Source: Dermatophagoides farinae
Taxonomy: Eukaryota; Arthropoda; Arachnida; Sarcoptiformes; Pyroglyphidae
Reading direction: 5' to 3'
Length of the DNA stretch: 64,000 nucleotides
Assembly (NCBI RefSeq): GCF_024713945.1
Contig: NC_134677.1
Location: forward strand, 5,273,001-5,337,000
Shown here: positions 52,698 to 64,000 of the stretch, in pieces
Position numbering within the stretch: the first letter of the stretch is position 1
Layout of the letters: every line of letters begins with the position of its first letter
Notes under the pieces: model-generated
Databases searched by the model: none
What the model saw: only the letters and a program-made list of their open reading frames with translations
What the model was told of the DNA's origin: nothing
Made by a program: the position numbers and the translations under genes

Positions 52698-53749
52698 TTC
52701 TTTTTGATAATAATGTACCACCTTGACCGATTGAATATGATAATGATGACCGACATTAATTCGATCGTTTAATTATTTCGTATTTCATCGGCGAAAAATT
52801 TTTTTAATAAAATTGATTTTGATGATAAAAATGATGATAATGGAAAATGATGACTAAATGATCCAATTGAATAATTATGAAACAATTTAATTGGTTAGAT
52901 AGAAAAAATTCATCCAACAAATTGCTACAAAAACAACAATAATAATGTGGCGAGGAATTGAAAAAAAAATGTAAATGAAAAAACTTTCTATGGAAGACTT
53001 TGGTTGAAAATATATGAAAATCAAGAAGCAAATAGAAAAATAAATAAAAAGAAACCAAATTGGTTATATGATTGATGTAACAAACACACAATATGTAAGA
53101 ATGAGATCCTTTAATGAATTTGATGGCGAAAAAATAAAGAGGACTTGAAAATCTGATAATGATGATCTGATTTGATCGATTATAATGTTCAACAATCGGT
53201 TACAATGCAATTTATTGGTCATAAAATTTGAATTTATCGTTTTGAATTTATAATCGTCTTTTTTCTTTGATTTCTTCATTTCATTCATATGATCACTAAT
53301 TTAAAAGATCAAACAAACATTTGAATTCATTAGTTTTATTATATATTGATGATAATGAAATATGTAAAAATCTTCATAATAGGCTGATATTCTGGTAGTC
53401 ATTTTTTGATCAAATAGTTGTAATTGTAGCAGCTTATAATCTTGATGTGTATGGGAACTGGTTAACGATTCTGATTGATCGATTTTTGAAAGACTATTGT
53501 TCATCATTGATTGATAAATTGTTTATCAGATGCTGATAAGTTTGTCTATTGAATATGAGCCACCAATATAGGCATAAAAAATGACAATCAGAATCATTTT
53601 CAAAATATTGTGCAAATTGTTTTTTTCTGTAATGTAAATTATTCTCTATTAAAATTTTCGTTGAAATGAGTCCCACCTGAAATGAACTATCAAATATCGT
53701 TCAAATAATTGGATTTTTTTACAAAAGAAATTGAATATTTAAAACTTAC

Positions 53750-53850
53750 CTTGATCCTAAATTTTTTGTTTTTGAGGCTATCACGTTTAGGAATAACCTA
53801 ACCAGAATTTATAATCGCGTTTGTGTGCTGGTGTTATCATGTTGGATGTA
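53750..53850 (-). other. Possible RIM 5' non-coding exon
   Basis: Minus strand ends ...TAGGATCAAG|GTAAGT at 53750/53749, an excellent donor about 1 kb upstream of the RIM start codon. The 5' boundary is unknown (the end given is arbitrary) and the matching acceptor near 52699 (ATCAAAAAG) is weak. Confidence 0.25.
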
Positions 53851-54754
53851 TGAATGAAACACGAAACCAAAATGAATTTGATTCACATGTTTAAAATCAA
53901 GATTTTACTATAAGAGTTTTATTTATCTTCATGAATATCATACACAAAAATATTAATTGGTAAAAAAAATTTTATAGTTTATTATGAAAAAAATCAAAGA
54001 TTTGGCGAAAAAACAACATTCAAACAATAATTAAATAGACATGAAGATCGAACGTTTTCAATATAATAATAATAAACAAATATATAAAACGGAAACTATA
54101 AAAAACAACACACAACAACAGAATACAAAAACAATGACAGAAAAAAAAATTGAGGTGAGGCAAAGAAAAACATGAGGAATCACGCACATAGATATAAAAG
54201 TGTACTCGGTTTGATTCTATTCGATGAGAGCAGAATATTCGTTGCTCGAACTCGAATCATTTCTAATCAAACACACACACACACGTTTATTAAATAAGGT
54301 TGCGCTATGGAAAATATAAAATTCTCTCAATGATTTAACATCAACGAAAATTTTATAAGTTTTTTTTCAATATTATATAATGTAGAAATCACCGTTTTAT
54401 TATGGTTGACTTAATATACCTTAAATCACGATTTAACAATCGGTAAAAGATTATTTTTTCTAGTATATTATTAATAATATTCATTTTGAAACAGTTAGTT
54501 ATATGAGTATATACAACAAACAATAATCCGATAACAGATTACGTTGATTGAAAATGTGTATTGTAGTAGTAGTGGTGGTGCTGGTGGTGGTGACACACGA
54601 AATGTAACAAGAATCCGAACCGTAAAAAAAACCTATGAATCTGTTGGGGTATAAAATACTACAGCAATGGGTGTGTGTTTGTGTTTGTAATCAAAAGAGC
54701 CATTCACAGAAAAACGCTTTATTCTGTTCTGTGTTTAAATGCCCAGAGAAACAG

Positions 54755-54899
<145 letters not shown>

Positions 54900-57800
54900 A
54901 AAAAACGGAAGAATCATTTCCAAAGTTCTTTATTGTCAAAGACTCTACTCTACCCTACCCAACCAAACCATCCGGCTTTGAACGTAATAAACAAACATCT
55001 AGAAAAATATCAAGACATTGGTGAATTACTATGAAATCACCCTCCAAAAAAAATTAGAAAAGAAAGTTTGAAGCTTCATAGAATAACGTGTACCCTTGTA
55101 TAGAATCATTGGTGCTAGTGTAGGAGGATGAACCAAATAAACCAAACGGAATTCTTTTTCGCTTAGTGTCTCATTGATTCTGGCTCTTTGGTGATGGAGA
55201 TACAAACACGCGGTTCTAGAAAAAATTGTTGTAGAGGAATAGGCAGTCATAATGAATACCCATCAGGTAATGCAACGACGCATGTCATATAATCGTCATC
55301 GCTTAAGTTCTGATACAACACTTTTTTCGGAACATTTCACTTTCACTTGCTATCACCGCTACAGATAACAATTCAACGCAGGCCTAGAATCACATGGTGG
55401 ACTCGAATCATCCAGAAAAAAAACTGAAAGAATATATGAAGATAACATTATCCCCGAGTTGATATCGATGATGTTGATGATGACGTCTGACCTAATTCAG
55501 TAGTGGCCTAGTTTTTAGTGGCTTTTATATATTCCTAAATGTATGGTTTTACGTCGCAACAAATAAACAATGAAGACCACGATTTTATCGATCAAATAAA
55601 CGAGTAAGGAAGTGAATGAAATTGAATAAAATGTAATGAACCAATGAACTGACTAGTCTTTAGTTTTTTTGGGCCCGTCGTTTACTCACTGGTAATGATG
55701 ATGATGTATTCGTTTTTGTTGAGAAAATATTTCATTTTTAATTCACTTTTTTAGCACATACAATGCGATAGAATCCAATAAATTCACAGTATTCAAGATT
55801 TTCAAATGAAAAAAAAATTCATTCGGTTATTCATCAAGCCTTTGAAAAATACACTACAAGCAGAGTAGAATAAAAACAAAGCTATATTTTTTCTAATTAC
55901 ATTTTCACTCGGAAAAAAATTACGTACAAATTTTCATTCATCTTTTTCAGGATGATCTTTTTCATCCAAACATTTTTTTTTTTGACGCTGATGATATCTA
56001 CCAGCTTTCATGTTTGTATGAATGCATATCAAATTTCGTGAATTGAACCATTATGTTTGAAGCTGTAATCGTTCATACAGAACGGCTGTTTGTATATACC
56101 GGCAGCAGTTTCACCGTTATTGTTGACGTTTCCAGAAAATGAATTAGTTTGTGAGAAAAAGCAAACCGTGAAAAGCCACTAAACATATCGATATTAGTTT
56201 CAGTAACCTGAAAAATAACTCCAATTTCTTTTATTTGCTGTCCTATGGAAATATCTATTTGGCCTGTATGCCAACTACTAAATGGTCGAATAAATTCTCT
56301 ATATGTATGGCTTTTGTTCATTTTCTTATTTACCATATATTTAATAAACATGGTGGCAGCATTCATAGTGAAAAGCCAGCATAGACAAAATGAAGATAAA
56401 TCTGATTCAAATTCAAACAAACAAACATCACAAGAAACTACAAACTAAAACAGCAATAACGTGCCAGATAAAAACGAATGGATAAAATGAGAAAATGGCA
56501 TATTTTATCCAAGACTATTTTTCGTATATATGTCTCTAGAGAATAAACACAAAAGAAGAACGATGACAATAATGATGATGATGATGATGATAATGATGTC
56601 GGGAGCAAATGAATTGAATTGAATCAAAACGAATAACATTACCAAAAACACCACAACACATTCACACTATATTATAATGAGACATTTATAAATTAAGACA
56701 GTGTAGCTCACTTTTTACCATTCTATTATTTTCATTTATTCATTCATTATAAAATATTTATAGCAAAATTTACACAAATTTATATCATTCATTACTGATG
56801 ATTTGTACCATTTTTTTTTATTCAGTTCTGAGTTCTAGGTATTGATGATGATCACGTAGGGCATCTCTCTATCTCTTTAAACATAAGGCTATTATAGCTT
56901 ATTTTTCATTTTCATGAATCAACAACAACTATTAAATCCGGATAATTTTATAATGAAAAAGTTTTCTCTTCGATAACTTTGATTTTCACCATCCTTATTG
57001 TAATAATAATTAAAATCACAGAAAGCTTGCCATTGGAAAAAAAATTCACAATAATCTCTATTTTTTTCTCATTTTCAATTCTATACCTGCTTACAAGTTT
57101 GTAAAATATTCAAAAACAGAATATTTTCTTACAAAACTCAGTGTATAGGGTAAAGGTCCAGAAACAACTTCAGATCAATTGCATTGAATCAGAATTCATT
57201 GTCTTGAAATATTTAAAATATTATTTTAGGGTTACCTTACGTACTGTCTCAGACAAGTACTGGTTTTCTGTATATCTTAGGTTATAATATATCTTGATCA
57301 TTTGACCACAGAAAAAGCATACTCATGTGAATAGACATTTGATTATGAATTTTTGTCATGTATGTGCAAAGTTTCCAAAATTCATTCTTTTTTATTCCAC
57401 ACCCTTCATGATTGTTACATAATGATTTGTATAATTTACAATCACATACAGAATATGCAAGAATTTTTTAATGCCAATTTCAATATTTCTATATTAAAGC
57501 TATGAATTGGTGTGTATATTACTTGTATGTGTGACTCATGAATGATTCAGATTCTACAAATGGATCATTAAAATTATAGTCATATCATAAACGAAAGAAA
57601 TAATGATGATGATGATAACACTTATTATTATATAAGGATGACGTTGATTTGATGACCTCAATTTGTTATTTGTCGTTTTGTTTTTTATTTGATCGCATAA
57701 TAATGGTAATAATAATCCTTTCTGCTTCCGCTGTAGACTATAGATTTCATGGTACTAGCGATTTATTAAGGATTAATATCGTTTAAGCTAAGGTTTTGAT

Positions 57801-58137
57801 TTTATTTGGTCGATAACATCAATAAACAATGAAAATGAATCAAAATAAATTAAATCAATCATTTTCAATATATTTGTACTAATATGGATTCTTTGACACA
57901 TTCTTTTATTTATGCCCAGATTTATAAAATTTACAAAGGAAATATATGCAAAAACATGATATTCCATAAATGATGATGAAACATGATTTTTTTTGAAATT
58001 TATGGTACACCTATATATCAAGAAAATAGTTTTTACAAAATAAAATAAAAAATGGGATGAAAAATTCAAAAATGAATGAAAATGAAATGAACACATTTTG
58101 TAATGGATAGTTCTCATATCGATCATTTCTTACAAGT

Positions 58138-61100
58138 TCAACGATAATAAGAACTTGATGATGCGGTAATTGCTGTTGTCGATGATGTGGAATTAGCATG
58201 TTGATTAGGACTACCATATTGATGGTGAATAGCCATCAATCTTTTACGTATGCAATCGATGAATGCAAGCAATCGATTAGTAACCGAAGATGTTAATGCC
58301 AATTGTAGTGATTGAAACTTGCTCAATGATAATAACTTTTTGCCATCAATTCTCTAACATTTAAAAATATGAATTAAAACTTTTTCGAAAGATAAAAATA
58401 TTTTAGAATTACTCACATGGACTAATATGGAATCACAAAGATCAGCAAATCCATTTCTATATAAAAATTTACTGACTTGTTTCGGTGACCAATGTGGTAA
58501 CATTCGTAAATCTTGTGTTCCATCCGGCCCATTATAAACATCCTCAGGGTCGAAATAATGATAGGAATCAAACACTTGAACACGCTTTGAATCATCGTTA
58601 TCTTCATTATAGTATAATTGATTGTGTGATTCAGTAGAATTCCATTGAATATCAAGACTATACCGATCATTTTCTAATTTCATCCGCAAAAGTTTTTGTT
58701 TTAACAATGGGTCTTTGAAACGAAAATGTGAACCAAGTGAATCACTCAAATCAGTAAGCAATGGAATTGTAAATTTATTGTGATAATCAAAACGACCACC
58801 ATTTGTGATTTCTTCAGTCCATGAAAGAAAATTACATAATTCTGAACGTTGACGGTCGGCAATCTGTGTCCATATGTCAGTTTCTTCCTCATTGACAGAA
58901 TCTTCAAAATCAGATAAATTGGATGAGGATGAAATAAGATTTGCATTACGATTCAATGATGATTCATCAAAATCTTCATTGACAAATACTTTGCAATCAT
59001 CTTTAACATTTTTTGTTACAGAATCATATGATGATGATTGAATCGAATTATCATTGACAATTGATTCTAAAGACGGTTGTCGATGTGAATATTTTGATAA
59101 CGGTGATTGTAAAGGCGATGTCGTCATCAGAGATTTTTTAGAGTTTCCTGTAATATCAAAGTCGAATAAAATTCCGTGATCTTAAATGATAAATATTTAA
59201 ACTTACTTCTACGATTATTGAAGTTACCATTATATGCTTGATTATTCTGGCGTTTTTTCTTACTCCCACCTCCATTGGTACTGTTTTGCTGTGATGGTGG
59301 ACCTTGCAGCGGATATTCGACCAGATCACAATATCCAACAGGAAATATGTTTGGAGAACAGCAATCACACCATTGATCAAAGTTATCAGCCCAACCGATA
59401 AAATGTAGCAACAAAAGGCGACCACAGCGACGTTTAATGACAGCCAAACAAATCAGATTCGGTTCGAGCATATCGACAGCTTCCAGAAGCATACCCTCTT
59501 CGAATGATTGAGATGGACAGATAGTATGCAGATCGTTTTCTAAATCATCAGTGATGAACTGTTTATAGCTGAATAAATCTGTTGGTGCCATCAACGAATT
59601 GGTATGTTGACAATATTCCACCCAATCGAAATCTCGCTTATAGCCTAGAATGAATTTCAAAAATATATCATAACTTTTTCTACAAATTTCCTACAAATCT
59701 ATTACCTGTTGGTGTTTGTAAAGAAATATTGAACATCTTACAGAAACCTGCCGGTAGAATATAAGGCGATGATGCATGTATGCAAAACATTTTATCTTCT
59801 AGTTCTAAAGATGTTGATGCCAGTGATTGCGTTCCAAATAAAACAGTTGGTGATGCGGACCGAACAGGAGATGTTTGCAATCGATGTAAAGATGAATGAG
59901 CGTCGTGATTCGCTTCATCTATGGAAAGAACTAAAAAATTATATCGCAAAACTTTTCTAACAGTTGATACGCATATCTGTGAGAGATCCATCGGATTAAC
60001 AGCTTCCAATTTCATCCCTTTATGAAAGTGAAAACAATAAATGAGTGAAAAATTGAAAATAAAATTCATCAAACCTTCTCGAAACATTGTTTCTTCATTG
60101 ATGTATTCGAATTTTTTCAAGACACCCAGTTTGTTCCAATCTTGAAGATTTTGATTTGATTCGATATTATGACAAATATTCCGAATGCCAAGCCGTAAAC
60201 TTTTGGTTGCATAATCTTGAGAAGAAAATAATTTATGGCCAACCAATTGGGACCAACCAACTGGACGAATCTGTTCTGAATGTATGTGGGTCCACCAGCC
60301 GGGATTATAATCATTAGGCGCCTCTCCATCATATCGAAGGAAACATCGTTGTCCTATCACCTGTTGAATGGTGGCCACACGAAAACAACATAAACGTGTT
60401 TTATCAATTGCTTCAACTTTTAGTCCCGGTTTCAGTTTAGTCTCAATTCTTTGCAAAAAACATGTGTATAAATCCGATTCGATTGAAGCATTATTGGTTG
60501 ATGAAAAAAATCGCCGTACATCGGTAGCATAATTTGAATTCAAATCACAAACATCAAACGGAGCGCGATATTCGTAATTATTTTGCTGAGCATAACCAAT
60601 CGGGTAAAGATTACGAATCCGAATATTTACCCAAAAATCATGTTTAGTAGTCGACAAATGTTCCAGGCCTAAGAATCGCAGTCGAAGATAATAACCTGAA
60701 TGGCCAACAATCTTGGCTATCCAAAATTTATTTTCATCCATAGTTGTGTTGTTGTTATTGTTCAATTGTGGTGTAGCAAAATCGAACGTCGATGTTTTAT
60801 TATTGTTTGATTTGGATTTATTCGGTGGCGTACCTGGCGTTTGATTCAATCCACTTATCAAACCATTCGACTGTGGTTGATTGCCATTCAAATCAAGATC
60901 AGATAATCCAAGTTCAACATAAATGTCTTTAGGTTGTTGCTCACCACCACATGATGGGTACGAAAAACCGAACATTTGTGCCCATTCATGATTTAATGGT
61001 GTGTTAGGAAATGCCCATACAGGCACACAACGGTCGAAACCGTATTTTTCAAAAATTAACCACCATATTGGTGGATAATGAGTATTTTGTTGATGTAATG

Positions 61101-64000
61101 ATTGATGTTGTGTAGGAAGATGATTTGATTGAGATGTGGAATTCAAAGTTGTGTGTACATAATTCGTTACAATGATATTCTGATTTCCTATTCCTGATTG
61201 CCGCTGAAATAGGTGTGCAGGCAATGATTGCATTGTCGATTCAATTGCTTCATCCAACGCTTTAATTTGTTCTAATCGACTGACAGGCTTGGATTCTGGT
61301 GGCGGCGCTGGAGGAAGAGTAAGCGCTGAATTTGACTTTGGAACCTGTTGATTAGTTGTTGATGAAGCTATTGAATGCCTTGAAAGGATTGGTATCACAT
61401 TGTTTATTTGTTGTGAATTCTGTTTTTGTTGTGGCTGAAGTTGGACTGGTGGAATCGGACGAGTGGAAGTAGAAGCCGGCTCAGTTCGAATCTCTAGAGT
61501 GGAAGTTTGTTTTGGAATATTGTTGGAAGCTAAATTACCCAGATTATTCGATTGCAATACTGTGGAAGCAGCCATAGAATTATTCTGAGTATTTTGAACT
61601 TGAATTTGGCTGGGTGTCTGAAGCTGAATCAAATTGGCAGAGCCACGGGAAAGATCAGATGATTGTCCTAAAGGCTGTTGTTGATGTTGCTGCTGCGGTT
61701 GACTACTATTATTTTGATTAACAGCTGCCAGAGCAGCAGTTGCTGTAGCATTTCGAATCGGTATGAATTGAGTCGTGGAACCTGGATGAAGACCGGCAAC
61801 TTGTTGATGTTGGATTCGAAGATTATTTTGTTGTAGAAATTGTTGCAGCTGTTGGTTCGATATAGTTGTTGGTAATGTCGTTGCAGTGCGTAATTGAGAT
61901 TGTATTTGGATGGGTGATGTGGCAGACGAATTCGATGATAAGCCACTGCTTGAAATCGATGCCAATTGTACAAATAATTGACCGGATGAATTGGTCTGTA
62001 TCGATTGGGTAGAAGTGGATGCTAATGCTGGAGATTGTGTAGTAGCACTAGGGTTATTTGATACACATGAACCATTATGAACCAACACTACTGGTTTTTT
62101 TAGCTGATTTATAAGAATACTGTTTGATGATGTCGAGGAAATAGATGTGGTAATTAATGATGAGGGTGTAGGAGATTTATTCTGGGTTTGTTCTGCTGTA
62201 ATTAACGATGTAGAAGTAGGTGTAGTTGCAATCATTGGCGATGAATCAGAGCTATCAAGCGTACTTTGTGATATGATCGACGAATTGGAGCTATCCATTG
62301 ATAGAAACGATTGTGTAGTTGCGGTTGATGTAGATAGGATTGTGGATGAACTCGATTTTGAGCGAGATCGTTTAGTTGTCGAATTAATAGATTGTAATTG
62401 TTGGCCATTTTGTTGCTGGGAATGTTGTTGTTGGCCGCTATTTCGTTTGATTCTTTTGGCCATCGGCTGATGTGGAACTTGCAATACTTGTGTTGTTTGT
62501 GATTGGCTATTTGAACTCGTAAAATTCGGATTTAATTGAACGGCTAATAATGTTCCATTGGATGGTAATTGAATTTGTCCACCAGTTGTCGTAGTTTGAG
62601 TTGTTTGTTGGCCAGATGATGAAACGGTCACGATTTTTGAATAGTTTCGTTTTACACTTTTTGTGGATGTAGGTATACCACTAGAACCTTGTTGTTGGTG
62701 TTGGATTAATGTCGACGAAGGATTAGTCGCAATAGAAATATTGGATGGATCGATTTGAATTGAATTTTGTTGCTGCTGTGTAGTAACGTATTTATGTTGA
62801 TTGATCAACGTAGGATGACCGCTTCGATTCATCTGACTTAATTGTGTCCCTTGACGTATAAACAGAGTTCGAGGTTTCATGTTTGAAGAAGGAGTAGATG
62901 ATGACGTATCTTGTTCGTTTACAGTACTGGTAACAGCAATGATCGGAGATTTGTTCGAGTCGGACGATGATTGTTGTGTTGGAATTTGGATCGATGTTAA
63001 GCCTTTAAGATTCTGAGTACCAGAAGAACTAGCGGAAATGGGTGTCCCTAACATGACCACTTGCTGAGGCTGTTGTTCAGAACCATCAACAATACCAATA
63101 CCTGATGATGAATTTGTAGTTGCGGTAGTCGCTGTGGACAACATTTTGATAATTTTCAATGTTGTTTTCGGTTGATGAGGATGATGATTTCCCGAGATAA
63201 CTTGTGGTATACCACGAACACATTGTGGCGAACAGTATTGTTTACCCTTTCCATAAAAAGTATCTCTCAAAGCTACATGGCGACATCGTTTACAAACACC
63301 AATACCTTCATCAGCAATTGGCAATCGAGATATCAAACGTGTAGTTGTATTATTTGAGATAGACCCGGTCAATGTTGATGAAGATGAAGTAGTCGATCCT
63401 GCAGATGATATGGCTACGGAAATAGATGATGGAGTCGAGGATGCAATCGTAGTTTCCGATGTTGATGATGATGAAGTTGACAATTGTTTCGATGCTGATG
63501 AAATCAATGACGACAATTCGAATGGTTGGTTAAGATGAACAGCAGATGCAGATGTTGTTATAGTTGATACTGGTATAAGATTCACCGTTGTCGGCATCGA
63601 CGATGATGATGATGTCGATGAGGATACAGCCAATTGATGTTGTTTTACGATTCGATAACCTGGATTAATTTTAATAAATTTTTGTTGTATATTTGAACCA
63701 CCAATAGTTGTGGTTGTTGTTGTAGAATCACCAATAGATTGCAAGTGAGATCCAGTAGTTGTAATTCGAAAATTTTCTGCCGGTATTTCAAGATATTGTA
63801 TCCGGGATTGTGGTTGATTTCGATGAATTGTTGTTGGAGATGAGGATGATGATACAATTGTTCGATGGATGCCATTACTTGCTGATGTACGAATCGATTG
63901 TGGTTGTTGCTGAGTTATCTGCAGAACAACATTGGCCGTTGATGTTTGTTGAATGTTGCCACAATTATTATTATCATCCGAAACAGTGGAAGTGGATTGA
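58138..64000 (-). CDS. Sfmbt: Sfmbt-type Polycomb protein (FCS, MBT, SAM), 5' partial
   Basis: Open at the window edge. Exons: 64000-60075, 60017-59706, 59644-59207, 59147-58417, 58353-58138; phases agree; at least 1,873 aa. A long Ser/Thr/Gln-rich N-terminus carries an FCS zinc finger (CKRCRHVALRDTFYGKGKQYC at nt ~63225-63290). MBT repeats follow: WVNIRIRNLYPIGYA; GLKVEAIDKTRLCCFRVATI with GWWTHIHSEQIRPVGW; GMKLEAVNPMDLSQICVSTV with ILPAGFC; and EGMLLEAVDMLEPNLICLAV with GWADNFDQWCDCCSPNIFPVGYC. The C-terminal SAM domain is ...HWSPKQVSKFLYRNGFADLC... and DGKKLLSLSKFQSLQLAL. FCS plus four MBT plus SAM is the Drosophila Sfmbt layout (PhoRC subunit, binds methylated histone tails). MBTD1 lacks SAM and L3MBTL has three MBTs. 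A 57-bp in-frame intron interrupts the third MBT. Confidence 0.93.
60018..60074 (-). other. 57-bp stop-free intron in Sfmbt
   Basis: Donor GAAG|GTTTGA, acceptor CATAAAG|GG. Its length is a multiple of three with no stop, so retention would insert 19 hydrophobic residues. Removal restores the conserved FREGMKLEAVNP, matching Sfmbt, so it is called an intron. Confidence 0.8.

Overview
This is a eukaryotic nuclear window: AT-rich, with spliced genes on both strands, mostly short introns (about 50-110 bp), GT-AG junctions, and long Gln/Ser/Asp/His low-complexity tracts. The gene content is animal (adiponectin receptor, long-chain acyl-CoA synthetase, GPS2, a PX-SH3-RhoGAP, RIM active-zone protein, four-MBT Polycomb protein). 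Compact genes and small introns fit an acariform mite such as a dust or scab mite, but that placement is inference from style, not from a diagnostic marker.

Layout. 1-664 (+): last exons of an adiponectin receptor. 665-4955: non-coding, probably including the promoter and 5' leader of the next gene. 4956-7419 (+): an ACSL3/4-type long-chain acyl-CoA synthetase, convergent with GPS2 (7959-9495, -). 9496-12048: intergenic, with a candidate small secreted-protein gene (10306-10651, -). 12049-15764 (+): ARHGAP32/33-CdGAPr-type Rho GAP, convergent with a TTC14-like S1 protein lacking TPRs (16146-17648, -). 18258-19436 (-): an uncharacterised four-TM protein, divergent from an mpaB/rubber-oxygenase-type (DUF2236) enzyme (20338-21542, +). 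21846-26230 (-): a membrane-anchored CUB x3-Ig x2-trypsin protease. 26354-30147: intergenic, holding a miRNA-like hairpin. 30148-52697 (-): one very large gene, RIM, with every hallmark domain (Rab3-binding helix, zinc finger, PDZ, C2A, C2B). 52698-58137: intergenic, with a 134-bp (AG)n run. 58138-64000 (-): an Sfmbt-type Polycomb protein (FCS finger, MBT repeats, SAM) whose 5' end lies beyond the window.

The genes do not form one pathway; they are ordinary neighbours in an animal genome. The least expected signals are in RIM (an in-frame ATG exon that would give a gamma-like short isoform, and an alternative end that would remove C2B), the protease architecture, the TPR-less TTC14-like protein, the hairpin at 26.5 kb, a 96-bp perfect repeat within a diverged local duplication in the big RIM intron, and a TA-flanked MITE-like element in the same intron. 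All exon boundaries were assigned by eye from splice consensus, reading phase and protein-family similarity; none has transcript support here.
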